Assembly: GCF_900111825.1 (NCBI RefSeq)
Contig: NZ_FOJM01000005.1
Coordinates: 124,001 to 188,000 of the forward strand
Source: Pedobacter suwonensis
Lineage (GTDB): Bacteria > Bacteroidota > Bacteroidia > Sphingobacteriales > Sphingobacteriaceae
Length of the DNA: 64,000 nucleotides
Direction: 5' to 3'
Shown here: positions 51,804-61,614 of the stretch, in pieces
How the letters are laid out: the number at the start of each line of letters is the position of its first letter
Numbering within the stretch: the first letter of the stretch is position 1
Translations under genes and position numbers: made by a program
Notes under the pieces: generated by a model
What the model was told of the DNA's origin: nothing
Seen by the model: the letters and a program-made list of their open reading frames with translations, nothing else
Database searches by the model: none

Positions 51804-53048
51804 ATGGACAAGAAAATAGAGAAGAAGAGATTTAGCACTAAAACCCTGTTAATAATGGGTGGCACAATTGCTTTTGTAGCAATTGTAATTTATGGCTATA
51901 CTTTGTCACTCAAAAAAGTTTATAGTGCCGATGCAGATAAGTTGACCATCAGTAGAGTAGAATATGGTGATTTTGAAGATGTAGTGCTGTTAAATGCCAG
52001 TGTAGTTCCCTTAACCTCGGTAATTGTAAGTTCATCAGAAGGAGGGACAGTTGCGGAAATTTTTACTGAAAATGGCGCATCTGTAGTGAAAGGTACACCA
52101 CTGTTACGGATTGCAAATTCGAATGCCATGTTGGGGTATACTTCGCAACAGACAGCTGCTACCGAACAAATTAATCAACTACGTAAATCGAGGTTGGATT
52201 TAGAACAAAATCAAAGAATCCTGAATCAGGATGTATTGGATGTGGAGAATAATTTACGTACTGCAACCCGCCAGTATCGATTGGATAGTGCACTTTTTGC
52301 CAAAAAGGTAATTACACTCCAGGAATTTAATAAATCTAACCAGGATTACGAATATTACCAGGGTAAATTGAAAATCGTTCGCCAGGCGATTAAACAGGAA
52401 AATCAGAGCCGTAAAATGCAACTGGCCCAGATTGACCAATCGATGGGGCAAATGAATGAAAGTTTGGAGATGATCCGCAAGAACATTGAAAATATGACCA
52501 TTAAAGCGCCGGTTTCCGGTAAACTTTCGTCTTACGATCCGGTAATTGGTAAATCTTATAATGCCAACGAAATGATCGGAAAGATTGATGTGTTACAAGG
52601 TTACAAACTGCAGGCAGGGGTTGATGAGTATTACATTAACCGTGTAAAAGAAGGACAAACCGCCAACTGTGAATTTAATGGTAAAACTTATAATTTAACC
52701 GTAAGCAAAGTCATTCCTGAGGTTACAGCGGGTCAGTTCCAGGTAGAAATGGTTTTTAAAGGTCCGGCACCTGAAGGTTTGCGACGTGGATTATCTTTAC
52801 AAACAAAGTTAACTTTGTCTGATAATAGTAAATCATTGCTCCTTGCCCAGGGACAGTTTTTCCAGAGCACAGGTGGCTCGTGGGTTTTTTTAGTAAAGAA
52901 TGGAAAAGCAACTAAGAAAAACGTTAAAATCGGGCGAAAAAACTATCTGTATTATGAAATATTGGATGGTTTGCAGAAAGGCGACGAAGTAATTACTTCA
53001 TCTTACGATCAGTTTAATCAATACGACCAGGTGGAGATTAGTAAGTAG
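51804..53048 (+). CDS. membrane fusion protein of efflux system (HlyD/MacA-like)
   Basis: The start is ATG 51804 (MDKKIEKKRFSTK); the frame is open back to 51759, but that part coincides with the -24/-12 promoter. The 414-residue protein has one N-terminal membrane helix (~16-36), a split lipoyl/barrel domain, a coiled-coil hairpin (~110-215, QQTAATEQINQLRKSRLDLEQNQ...), and the beta-barrel (IKAPVSGKLSSYDPVIGKSY ~230-250). Such adaptors bridge the inner-membrane ABC transporter and an outer-membrane channel. It heads the operon with the ATPase and permeases below. Confidence 0.92.
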   Translation: MDKKIEKKRFSTKTLLIMGGTIAFVAIVIYGYTLSLKKVYSADADKLTISRVEYGDFEDVVLLNASVVPLTSVIVSSSEGGTVAEIFTENGASVVKGTPLLRIANSNAMLGYTSQQTAATEQINQLRKSRLDLEQNQRILNQDVLDVENNLRTATRQYRLDSALFAKKVITLQEFNKSNQDYEYYQGKLKIVRQAIKQENQSRKMQLAQIDQSMGQMNESLEMIRKNIENMTIKAPVSGKLSSYDPVIGKSYNANEMIGKIDVLQGYKLQAGVDEYYINRVKEGQTANCEFNGKTYNLTVSKVIPEVTAGQFQVEMVFKGPAPEGLRRGLSLQTKLTLSDNSKSLLLAQGQFFQSTGGSWVFLVKNGKATKKNVKIGRKNYLYYEILDGLQKGDEVITSSYDQFNQYDQVEISK

Positions 53049-53187
53049 GGCGTTTGGCGTTTGGCGTTTGGCGTTTGGCGTTTGGCGTTTGGCGTTTGGC
53101 GTTTGGAGTTGGAGTTTGGAGTTTGGAGTTTGGAGTTTGGAGTTTGGAGTTTGGAGTTTGGAGTTTGGAGTTTGGAGTTTGGAGTTT
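53049..53187 (+). repeat. heptamer minisatellite, 8 + 11 copies
   Basis: Eight copies of GGCGTTT (53049-53104), one GGAGTT (53105-53110, one base short) and eleven copies of GGAGTTT (53111-53187). It lies immediately after the adaptor stop codon and before the ATPase gene. Some frames cross it on both strands but these are artefacts of the 7-bp period. Slippage would change the spacer length. Confidence 0.95.
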
Positions 53188-53295
53188 TTTAAGAAAATGG
53201 GTTTAAAGTTAAACAAAAAATATAATCAGGTCTTGATACTTGCTACTAAATACTTGCTGCTCAATACCTGATACTAAATACTTGATACTAGAATT
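53188..53295. repeat. second low-complexity part of the adaptor-ATPase spacer
   Basis: After the heptamers comes an AT-rich stretch with repeats of ttgatact and actaaatacttg (53232-53290), ending 1 bp or so before the ATPase ATG at 53296. No gene or promoter box is clear here. Confidence 0.5.
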
Positions 53296-53994
53296 ATGAT
53301 TAAAATAGAAAATCTGGAAAAAGTTTACAAAACAGAAGAAGTAGAAACGACAGCACTCAATGGCATCAATCTCCATGTAGCAGCAGGAGAGTTTGTTTCC
53401 ATTATGGGGCCATCAGGCTGTGGGAAATCTACCTTGTTAAATGTAATGGGTTTATTGGATAAGCCCGAAAGTGGAAGCTACAAATTTATTGATACAGAGC
53501 TTTTAACCCTCAACGACAGGGAGCGCTCAAATTTCCGAAAGAGAAACATGGGTTTCGTTTTCCAGAATTTCAATTTGATCGATGAATTGACCGTTTTTGA
53601 GAACATTGAATTGCCCTTAATTTATAACAAGGTTCCTGCCGGAGAGCGTAAGAAACTGGTAAACGAAATCATCGAGCGAATGAATATTGTAAACCGTAGC
53701 GGGCATTTTCCACAACAATTATCGGGCGGACAACAGCAAAGGGTAGCGGTAGCAAGGGCCTTGGTTACCAAGCCGAAATTGGTTTTGGCCGATGAGCCTA
53801 CCGGAAACCTGGATAGCTCACATGGTAACGAAGTAATGGAGTTGCTGTGCGAACTGAACGAAACCGGAACCACCATCGTAATGGTAACCCACTCCAGCCA
53901 CGATGCCAGTTTCTCTAACCGGATCATTAACCTGAAAGATGGTCATGTGATTTCGGAAAAAATAAATAAGAGTAGAAACGAAGAACTGATATAG
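53296..53994 (+). CDS. ABC transporter ATP-binding protein, MacB/LolD type
   Basis: A 232-residue ATPase with Walker A GPSGCGKST (~39-47), signature LSGGQQQRVAVARALV (~141-156), Walker B VLADEPTGNLDS, and the H-loop in VMVTHSSHD. This is the MacB/LolD subclass, which pairs with FtsX-type permeases and drives periplasmic work such as export of compounds or lipoproteins. It is the only ATPase in the operon, so it may serve all four permeases that follow. Confidence 0.94.
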   Translation: MIKIENLEKVYKTEEVETTALNGINLHVAAGEFVSIMGPSGCGKSTLLNVMGLLDKPESGSYKFIDTELLTLNDRERSNFRKRNMGFVFQNFNLIDELTVFENIELPLIYNKVPAGERKKLVNEIIERMNIVNRSGHFPQQLSGGQQQRVAVARALVTKPKLVLADEPTGNLDSSHGNEVMELLCELNETGTTIVMVTHSSHDASFSNRIINLKDGHVISEKINKSRNEELI

Positions 53995-54228
53995 AGGTTT
54001 GAGGTAAAAGGTTTAAACCGTAGGGCTTAGGGCAACTTAAACCTTCAGTCCTAAACCTTACACCTAAAAAAAAGATTTTAGTTTAGTTAATGATAGCCGC
54101 CCAATAATCTTCCCGGATGGGAAGATCTGGGATTGGCAAATAAGGTAAAAGGTTCATAGGTAGAAGGCGTATGGTTTATGCGCTGAAACCTTCCAACCTT
54201 TAGCCTTCCAACTTTCAACCTTAGCAAT
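53995..54228. repeat. 234-bp hairpin-rich spacer before the first permease
   Basis: The left half carries a purine-rich arm (aggtttgaggtaaaaggttt) followed by its imperfect pyrimidine complement (aaccttcagtcctaaacc). A second similar unit follows (aaggtaaaaggttcatagg / ccttccaacctttagcctt). No gene is seen. Confidence 0.6.
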
Positions 54229-56598
54229 ATGTTCAAATTAAACCTGAAAATAGCCTTACGGAACCTTTGGAAAAACAAGGGTTTCTCTCTGATCAATATC
54301 GGTGGCTTAGCCATTGGCTTGGCCAGTTGCATGGTTTTGTTACTTTATGTGGCTTACGAGTGGAGTTACGATAAGCAATTCTCCAATCATGATAAAACTT
54401 ATGTAGTTTATCAAAACATGAAGGCAAGCGGTAAAACTTTTAGCTGGGCCTGGACACCCAATGTGATGGCTAAAGAAGTGCAGGAAAAAATCCCTGGTGT
54501 TAAATATGCCGCTCACACTACTTATCCGAGAAAACAGCTCGTTACTGTTGGCGACAATAAAATAAATAGTAGTGCCATCTTTGCTGACCAAAATTTCATT
54601 AAAATACTGGACTACAAATTTCTAGAGGGAAGCCCCGTTCAGGTTTTGAAAGATGTAAACACCATTATCCTCACCAAATCTTTTGCAAAAAAGTTATTTG
54701 GAAATGAAGATCCTATTAATAAAATGGTAAAGCTTGAAAATCAGGATGTATTAAAGGTAGAAGCCGTAATAGAAGATGTGCCTGCCAACAGTAGCCTGGC
54801 TTTTGAGTGCATTATGCCTTGGGCACTGTTCGAAAAACGGGAAAGCTGGATAAAGGTGGGCAATTGGGGCAATAATATGTGCCTAACGCTTGTCCAGTTA
54901 AAGGATAACAACTTTTTCAGCGCTGCAAATAATTTGATGCATGATATCTATAAACGCAACCAGAAAGATAACATATCTGAAGCATTATTACATCCATTAA
55001 ACAAATGGCATCTGTACGATGATTTTGTAAACGGCAAATCGGTAGGTGGTAAAATAGATCAGCTTAGGATATTTTTATTGCTGGCATTTTGCATTTTGTT
55101 GATCGCCTGTGTAAACTTCATGAACTTATCTACGGCACGCTCAGAGCGCAGGGCAAAAGAGGTTGGCGTTCGTAAAGCAATAGGGTCAACGCGCAAAGCG
55201 CTGATCAATCAGTTTTTTTTAGAATCCTTACTCCTCACTTTTATCGCAACCGTCTTAGCTTTTATCTTAATTGAGGTTAGTTTGCCATATTTTAATAGCT
55301 TGTTAGATATTAAACTAACAATAGACTACCATAATGGCCTGTTTTGGTTAACCTTATTGGGGTTAATGATTTTGACAGGATTGGTTGCCGGCAGTTATCC
55401 GGCGCTTTATCTAAGTTCTTTCGAGCCTATAAAAGTTTTAAAAGGGTTCACCCTTAAAACAGATTCATCCGCTGCGGTAAGGAAAGTATTAGTGGTGGGC
55501 CAATTCGTTTTTGCTGCAGCTTTAATTGTTTGCACAGCGGTCATTTATCAGCAGCTCAATTATGTTAAGAACAAACCCATTGGTTACGACAAATCCAATT
55601 TGATTCAAATTGCTGTAGTAGGAAAAATAACTGATCCTGTTAAATTGGACTTGCTTAAAACCCAACTGTTAGCATCGGGCGCTGTAAGCAATGTCACCTC
55701 TTTCAGTACAGATTTTACTGAAGGAGGAGACAATACTACGGCTGTATACTGGGAAGGTAAAAACCCTAATGAGGCCATTTCTTTCAATCATAGGGCAATA
55801 GGATATGATTTTGTTGAAACGATTGGCACTAAAATGATCAGCGGCAGGGAGTTCTCTGTGAAATTTCCTGATGATACCAATAGCGTATTGTTAAATGAAG
55901 CAGCCGTGAAAATGATGGGATTGAAAAATCCGGTCGGCAAGGTAATCATTTTCTGGGGTAAAAAACTAACTACTGTTGGTGTTGTAAAAGATTTTGTGGT
56001 AGAAAGTGCTTATCAAAGAGTGGCCCCGATGATTTTTAGGGCAAATACAAATGGCGACGCGAGGGTACTTATAGCAAGATTAAGTCCAAATCAGAACATC
56101 AGCTCTTCTCTGGCCAAGATTGATGATCTGGTACAACAAATGGAGCCAAATTATCCTGTAAACCGAAAATTTGTGAACGAATCTTTTGAAGAGAAATTTA
56201 AAAATGAAAAATTATTGGGTTCACTTTCAAACTGGTTTGGTGGTTTTGCCATTTTCATTTCTTGTTTAGGCTTATTGGGTCTGGCGCTTTTTATGGCCGA
56301 ACAACGCAAAAAGGAAATCAGTATCCGGAAGGTTTTAGGTGCGAGTACCGGCAATATCCTGGTGTTGCTGAATAAAGACTTTATAAAGCTGGTAGCCGTT
56401 GCCAATATGATTGCCTTTCCTTTAGCTTATATTATCATCAATAAATGGCTATCTGCTTTTGATTATCGTGTGGCTATTTCGTTTCTACCCTTTCTGCTCG
56501 CCATCGTCATCTCTGTTTTAATTGCAGTGTTAACGGTCAGTTTGCAATCGGTAAAAGTGGCAAAGGCCAATCCTATTGATGCACTTAAATATGAATAA
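54229..56598 (+). CDS. FtsX/MacB-type ABC permease 1
   Basis: A 789-residue permease with two repeated modules of a periplasmic MacB core domain and an FtsX permease domain. One membrane helix at ~21-42 (GLAIGLASCMVLLLYVA) is followed by a periplasmic part; a set of helices lies at ~283-445, then a second periplasmic domain, and three helices at ~675-785. The N-terminus MFKLNLKIALRNLWKNKGFS is common to all four permeases here. The block LGLALFMAEQRKKEISIRKVLGAS marks the last domain. It ends in VDALKYE-like ADALKYE form (IDALKYE). Partner ATPase is the gene at 53296. Confidence 0.93.
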   Translation: MFKLNLKIALRNLWKNKGFSLINIGGLAIGLASCMVLLLYVAYEWSYDKQFSNHDKTYVVYQNMKASGKTFSWAWTPNVMAKEVQEKIPGVKYAAHTTYPRKQLVTVGDNKINSSAIFADQNFIKILDYKFLEGSPVQVLKDVNTIILTKSFAKKLFGNEDPINKMVKLENQDVLKVEAVIEDVPANSSLAFECIMPWALFEKRESWIKVGNWGNNMCLTLVQLKDNNFFSAANNLMHDIYKRNQKDNISEALLHPLNKWHLYDDFVNGKSVGGKIDQLRIFLLLAFCILLIACVNFMNLSTARSERRAKEVGVRKAIGSTRKALINQFFLESLLLTFIATVLAFILIEVSLPYFNSLLDIKLTIDYHNGLFWLTLLGLMILTGLVAGSYPALYLSSFEPIKVLKGFTLKTDSSAAVRKVLVVGQFVFAAALIVCTAVIYQQLNYVKNKPIGYDKSNLIQIAVVGKITDPVKLDLLKTQLLASGAVSNVTSFSTDFTEGGDNTTAVYWEGKNPNEAISFNHRAIGYDFVETIGTKMISGREFSVKFPDDTNSVLLNEAAVKMMGLKNPVGKVIIFWGKKLTTVGVVKDFVVESAYQRVAPMIFRANTNGDARVLIARLSPNQNISSSLAKIDDLVQQMEPNYPVNRKFVNESFEEKFKNEKLLGSLSNWFGGFAIFISCLGLLGLALFMAEQRKKEISIRKVLGASTGNILVLLNKDFIKLVAVANMIAFPLAYIIINKWLSAFDYRVAISFLPFLLAIVISVLIAVLTVSLQSVKVAKANPIDALKYE

Positions 56599-56686
56599 TG
56601 GAGAGAAGGCGAAAGGTTTTAAGGTAGAAGGCTAAAGTGTCCAAAACCTTACAACCTGCAACCTTTCAACTTTTAAACTTAAAAAG
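56599..56686. repeat. 88-bp purine/pyrimidine spacer between permeases 1 and 2
   Basis: Purine-rich half (gagagaaggcgaaaggtttt) followed by a pyrimidine-rich half (ccttacaacctgcaaccttt), imperfect complements. The length is the same as in the next gap. Confidence 0.65.
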
Positions 56687-59047
56687 ATGTTTAGACTCAA
56701 TCTAAAAATAGCCTTACGCAACCTTTGGCGCAACAAAGGCTTCACGCTGATCAATCTGGGCGGGTTGGCCATTGGTTTGGCCAGCTGCATGATTTTATTA
56801 TTGTATGTAGCCTACGAATATGGTTATGATAAGCAGTTTACCGATTATGATAAAACTTATGTGCTTTACAATAACCAAAAAACCGCTTCTGAAACCTTTA
56901 GCTTTATGGCCTTCCCAGGTCAGTTGAGAGATGAAATCAAAGAAAAAGTTCCTGGTGTGGCCAAGGTAAGCCGTTTATCTTATGCTGAACCGATGCTTTT
57001 ATCCTACAATCAAAACAACTTTAAAATGAACGCCGTTTTCGGCGATCCGGATCTTCTTAAGATGTTCGATTATAGGGTGTTGAAAGGTAATCCAAATACT
57101 TTTTTGAACAGTGTAGATGGGGTAATTCTGACAGAGACACTGGCTAAAAACCTTTTTGGTAATGAAGATCCGCTTAACAAGGTAGTTAAACTGGATAACA
57201 AGGAGAGTTTGAAAGTAGAAGGCGTTATTGCTGATCGCCCTAAAAATTCGACATTGGGACAAGATTATATCATGTCCTGGAGATTGTACGAAAAATTAAA
57301 TCCATGGACTAAAGACAGTGGCTGGGGAAACAATTATTGTATGTTGTTTGTGAAACTTCAGGATAATTCCTTTTTTGCTCGTGCCAATAACCAGATGAAA
57401 GGCATGATCAAGGCCCACGATAAAGCAATTAATGGCGAACCTTTTATGCATCCTTTATCTAAATGGCATTTATACGATAAATTTGAAAATGGGAAAAATG
57501 TAGGCGGAAAGATTGATCAGTTGAAGATTTTTTTCCTTTTGGCTTTCTGCATCCTGCTAATTGCCTGCGTTAATTTCATGAACCTTTCTACCGCCAAATC
57601 AGAAAAGCGGGCACGCGAAGTTGGAGTGCGTAAAGCTATCGGCTCTTCGAGAAATAACCTGGTAGGCCAGTTTATGTTCGAATCAGTTTTATTAACCACC
57701 TTGAGTATGCTTGTAGCTTTTGTTTTAATTGAGGTAAGCCTGCCATATTTTAACAATTTATTGGGCATTACCCTGGGGATAGATTATAAAGATTATAAAT
57801 TTTGGTCGGTATTTTTAGTTTTAACCTTGTTAACTGCAGTAATTGCCGGCAGTTACCCTGCTTTTTACCTTTCTTCTTTCGATCCGGTTAAAGTTTTAAA
57901 AGGATTCAAAATTTCTGGGGGATCTTCATTGTCCATCCGTAAATTCCTGGTTATTTTTCAGTTTGTATTTGCAGCATGTTTAATCGTTTGTACTGCAGTA
58001 ATTTATCAGCAGTTAAATTACATTAAAAATAAACCTATTGGTTACAATAAGGCAAACCTAATACAGATTTCTACAGAAGGCGAGTTCTCTAAAAAAGAAA
58101 AACGCGAAATCCTAAAAGATGAATTGCTTAAATCGGGAGCCATAACTGCCTTTACAGAGTACAGTTTGTCGTTAACCAGCGGAGGTAACAATACTTATGG
58201 AATCAACTGGCCGGGTAAAAACCAAAAAGATAAAATCCTGGTCAACTTTAGGTTTACCAACCTCGACCTTACCAAAACTACTGGTATGGAAATTTTAAAG
58301 GGAAGAGACTTTTCTAAAGATTTTGTAGATACCGCTAATGTATTGGTTAATGAGGCATTGGTTAAGGTGATGGGAATGAAAGATCCTGTCGGTAAAATGA
58401 TTGAATGGGGGCAGCCAGTAAGGATCATTGGAGTGGTTAAAGATTATGTAATGGAATCTCCGTATCAGAAAGCAATTCCTTTACTTATTGCGCAAAATCC
58501 TGATAATGTTACTACCATTATTATGAGATTAAACGATAAAAACAACATCACCTCATCTGTTAACCAGATTAGCGAAACAGCGAAGAGACTAAATCCTGCT
58601 TATCCGGCCACGATAAGGTTTGTTGATGACAACTTTGAATTAAAATTCAAAAATGAAAAACTGTTGGGAACACTTTCTAACTGGTTTGGAGGTTTTGCTA
58701 TTTTTATTTCTTGCCTGGGTTTATTGGGGCTGGCTTTATTTATGGCCGAGCAGCGCAAAAAGGAAATCAGTATCCGGAAGGTTTTAGGCGCCAGTACGGC
58801 AAATATCCTCACTTTATTGAATAAAGACTTTGTCAAACTGGTTGCCATCGCCAACCTGATTGCATTTCCGTTAGCTTATATCGTTATCAATAAATGGCTT
58901 TCAGCTTATGAATATCGTGTTTCAATTTCCCCTTTGCCGTTTATCATCGCCATCGGATTATCGGTATTGATAGCCATTTTAACGGTTAGCGTACAATCGT
59001 TAAAAGTGGCCAAGGCAAATCCTGTTGATGCTTTGAAATATGAATAA
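56687..59047 (+). CDS. FtsX/MacB-type ABC permease 2
   Basis: A 786-residue paralogue of the first permease with the same domain order, helices and signature blocks (GGFAIFISCLGLLGLALFMAEQRKKEISIRKVLGAS near the C-terminus). The two are most similar in the membrane parts and differ more in the periplasmic domains, so they could bind different partners. It has the same NLKIALRNLW start and VDALKYE end. In the operon it follows permease 1 after an 88-bp spacer. Confidence 0.93.
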   Translation: MFRLNLKIALRNLWRNKGFTLINLGGLAIGLASCMILLLYVAYEYGYDKQFTDYDKTYVLYNNQKTASETFSFMAFPGQLRDEIKEKVPGVAKVSRLSYAEPMLLSYNQNNFKMNAVFGDPDLLKMFDYRVLKGNPNTFLNSVDGVILTETLAKNLFGNEDPLNKVVKLDNKESLKVEGVIADRPKNSTLGQDYIMSWRLYEKLNPWTKDSGWGNNYCMLFVKLQDNSFFARANNQMKGMIKAHDKAINGEPFMHPLSKWHLYDKFENGKNVGGKIDQLKIFFLLAFCILLIACVNFMNLSTAKSEKRAREVGVRKAIGSSRNNLVGQFMFESVLLTTLSMLVAFVLIEVSLPYFNNLLGITLGIDYKDYKFWSVFLVLTLLTAVIAGSYPAFYLSSFDPVKVLKGFKISGGSSLSIRKFLVIFQFVFAACLIVCTAVIYQQLNYIKNKPIGYNKANLIQISTEGEFSKKEKREILKDELLKSGAITAFTEYSLSLTSGGNNTYGINWPGKNQKDKILVNFRFTNLDLTKTTGMEILKGRDFSKDFVDTANVLVNEALVKVMGMKDPVGKMIEWGQPVRIIGVVKDYVMESPYQKAIPLLIAQNPDNVTTIIMRLNDKNNITSSVNQISETAKRLNPAYPATIRFVDDNFELKFKNEKLLGTLSNWFGGFAIFISCLGLLGLALFMAEQRKKEISIRKVLGASTANILTLLNKDFVKLVAIANLIAFPLAYIVINKWLSAYEYRVSISPLPFIIAIGLSVLIAILTVSVQSLKVAKANPVDALKYE

Positions 59048-59135
59048 AGTTCGGAAGTAAGAGGGCAAGAAGGTAGAAGGCTAAAGCGTCCTAAACCTTC
59101 CAATCTTTAAACTTTCAATCTTCAACCTAAAAAAT
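59048..59135. repeat. 88-bp purine/pyrimidine spacer between permeases 2 and 3
   Basis: Purine-rich half (gttcggaagtaagagggcaa) followed by a pyrimidine-rich half (ccttccaatctttaaacttt). Same length as the previous gap, with related but different sequence. Confidence 0.65.
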
Positions 59136-61523
59136 ATGTTCAAATTAAATCTAAAGATCGCGTTGCGGAACCTATGGAGAAATAAAGGGATTGCGGCCAT
59201 TAATATTGGCGGGTTGGCCATTGCTTTAGCTGCATTTATTTTGGTAACGCTCTATTTTACCTATGAAACCAGTTTCGATAAGGAAAATCCGAATTACGAG
59301 AATATTTATGTTGTTGGAATAACATACCCGGAATTTAAAACCAATTATGTTGCGGCCCCTTTTGCTGAAGCAATCAGGCAAAATTTTCCAGAAGTTGTGT
59401 CGGCAGGTGTGATAAAAGATAGTGCTTTTGAACTGACAATTAAAAAAGGAAAAAATACGCTGTTTACTAAAAAAATTCTACAGGTAAGTTATGATGCCGC
59501 CAAAATTCTAAATATCCAGCCCGCTAATGGTCTCATAAAACCAGCAGGAGAGACGGAACGACTTACTTATCTGAGCACTGAAAGCATGAAAACGCTTTTT
59601 CCGAATAAACAGGACGATGAACCAGAAATGGTTGGTTTTGGAGCAAGCACTTCTGGAATAAGCGGAGTGATTAATGGATCTATAAAAAATAACCTGCATT
59701 CCAACTTCACTTTTGATGGTGTTAGTATTGGTAATGAACTTGGCAAGAATGATCATTATAACATGAATGATTACACCATCTATTTACAGGTAAAACCTGC
59801 AACAGATGTTGAAAATCTTGAACAAAAAATTACCGGTTTATACCGTACTGAATTATTGAAGGACAAAAGCGAGGAAAAGTCAATAAAAGAAATAAAGGGT
59901 ATCTCTACTTTTTTAGACCCATTGGCTAACCAGCATTTAAAGCCAAAAGCGGGTAACGATGCTCCCTATAAAATATTAATAGCAATTTCTGTCCTGGGTG
60001 TTTTGATTTTGGTGATTGCGTGTATCAACTTCACTAATTTGAGTATAGCACAAGCAGGTAAACGCGCTAAAGAGGTCGGTATAAAAAAAGTTATGGGTGC
60101 TTATCGTTTCCAGTTAACCAAACAGTTCCTGGTAGAGATCTTGATGCAATGTTTAGTCGCCATTATTTTAGCCTTAATTATCGCAGAATTAGCTTTACCT
60201 AGATTCAACAGCCTGTTTCAGGTTCACTTATCTATCTGGGATACTGCGAATGGTTTATTCTGGAAAATACCTCTTATTTTAGTATTAATTACCTTTTGCG
60301 CAGGCATTTATCCGGCAATTGTTTTGTCAGGTTTTAAGCCATCGCTCGTACTTAAAGGCAATTTCTCTACCAGTAAACAAAGTTATTGGCTACGTAATGC
60401 TTTGCTGGTTTTCCAATTTAGTATGGCGGTTATTTTCATTATTGGCTTATTCATTATCAATTCGCAATTAAAATACATGCGGAGCGAAGATTTAGGCTTT
60501 AATGTCAATCAGGTTGTTTATGTGAAAAATTTAACAATGTTTAATAATCCGGCCAAATTTGGCTCAATTGATTTCGAACCTGTCAGGCAAAAAATGTTAA
60601 AAGTTCCAGGTATCAAATCAGCAACTGTGGCTACTTTTATTCCTGGTGGCCAAAATGGAATAAATAGCTATGCTGCAAATGGTATAAAAGCAAATATTGA
60701 TTTTGTTAATGTAGAGTTTGACTATTTTGAAACTTTAGATATTAAATTAAAAGAAGGTCGTTTTTTCTCAAACAAATTTAAAACTGATACGATAAATTCG
60801 GCAATTGTAAATGAAAGTGCAGTTGCCAAATATGGTATTAAAAATCCAATCGGAAAAATTATTAGGGGATGTGATATTGATTATAAAATAGTTGGTGTAA
60901 TCAAAGATTTTAAAACGCAGGGTTTCGAAAACGCAATTCAACCTACAATTTATACCATTAAAGATCCTTGCGGCAGTTTTAAAACCGAAATCTTGCTTAA
61001 GATTGAGCAAAATAAAATGGCCGATGTATTGGCTACCTTAAAAGCGCAGTGGCCCGAAATTAATAAACTTGATGGGGAAGATTTTCGCTATGTCTTTCTC
61101 GACGAACTTTACGGCAAGCTGTTCAAAAAGCAGGAACAATTGGAGTCGGTATTTTTCACTGCTGCAGTACTCACTATTTTTATTGCATTACTGGGTTTAT
61201 ATGCATTTGCCAAATACATTACCAATGGGCGCTTAAAAGAAATTGCCGTGCGTAAAATTTTGGGTGCAACTGATGTGCAGTTACTTAAACTGATCAATAG
61301 TTCATTTTTTTACCTGGTGGTTGTTGCGAACATCGTTTCCTGGCCAATTGCCTATGTGGTTACCAATATGTGGCTCAAGACCTTTGCTTACCGGATCGAT
61401 TTTCCTGTTTTGCCATTTGTAACTACCACATTGATAACAATTTTATTAACCATTATAACTGTAAGTATACAGGCCAAAAAAGCAGTAAATGCCAATCCTG
61501 TTGATGCTTTGAAATATGAATAA
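59136..61523 (+). CDS. FtsX/MacB-type ABC permease 3, divergent
   Basis: A 795-residue paralogue with the same architecture, but clearly more diverged than permeases 1 and 2: the N-terminal helix reads GLAIALAAFILVTLYFTYE, and the FtsX block near the end is KEIAVRKILGATDVQLLKL. The periplasmic parts have little visible similarity to the other copies. It shares the VDALKYE end. It is in the same operon by spacing, and may have a different cargo. Confidence 0.92.
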   Translation: MFKLNLKIALRNLWRNKGIAAINIGGLAIALAAFILVTLYFTYETSFDKENPNYENIYVVGITYPEFKTNYVAAPFAEAIRQNFPEVVSAGVIKDSAFELTIKKGKNTLFTKKILQVSYDAAKILNIQPANGLIKPAGETERLTYLSTESMKTLFPNKQDDEPEMVGFGASTSGISGVINGSIKNNLHSNFTFDGVSIGNELGKNDHYNMNDYTIYLQVKPATDVENLEQKITGLYRTELLKDKSEEKSIKEIKGISTFLDPLANQHLKPKAGNDAPYKILIAISVLGVLILVIACINFTNLSIAQAGKRAKEVGIKKVMGAYRFQLTKQFLVEILMQCLVAIILALIIAELALPRFNSLFQVHLSIWDTANGLFWKIPLILVLITFCAGIYPAIVLSGFKPSLVLKGNFSTSKQSYWLRNALLVFQFSMAVIFIIGLFIINSQLKYMRSEDLGFNVNQVVYVKNLTMFNNPAKFGSIDFEPVRQKMLKVPGIKSATVATFIPGGQNGINSYAANGIKANIDFVNVEFDYFETLDIKLKEGRFFSNKFKTDTINSAIVNESAVAKYGIKNPIGKIIRGCDIDYKIVGVIKDFKTQGFENAIQPTIYTIKDPCGSFKTEILLKIEQNKMADVLATLKAQWPEINKLDGEDFRYVFLDELYGKLFKKQEQLESVFFTAAVLTIFIALLGLYAFAKYITNGRLKEIAVRKILGATDVQLLKLINSSFFYLVVVANIVSWPIAYVVTNMWLKTFAYRIDFPVLPFVTTTLITILLTIITVSIQAKKAVNANPVDALKYE

Positions 61524-61614
61524 TACAAGGTGGAAAGGTAGAAGGTAATGAGGTGGAAGGTTTAAACGCCCAATCCCTCAACCCTCAACCTTTTTGCCCT
61601 CAACCTCAAAATAT
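61524..61614. repeat. 91-bp purine/pyrimidine spacer between permeases 3 and 4
   Basis: Starts tacaaggtggaaaggtagaa (purine-rich) and ends with pyrimidine-rich caatccctcaaccctcaacc. The first bases tacaagg recur at 63994-64000 after permease 4, which implies the same type of spacer continues beyond the window. Confidence 0.65.

Noticed and set aside
53049-53187. Second CRISPR-like candidate
   Set aside because: It is a pure tandem heptamer without spacers.
52998-53271. ORFs across the heptamer minisatellite on both strands
   Set aside because: The 7-bp period gives repetitive low-complexity peptides in several frames; they begin inside the adaptor gene or spacer and have no recognisable features.
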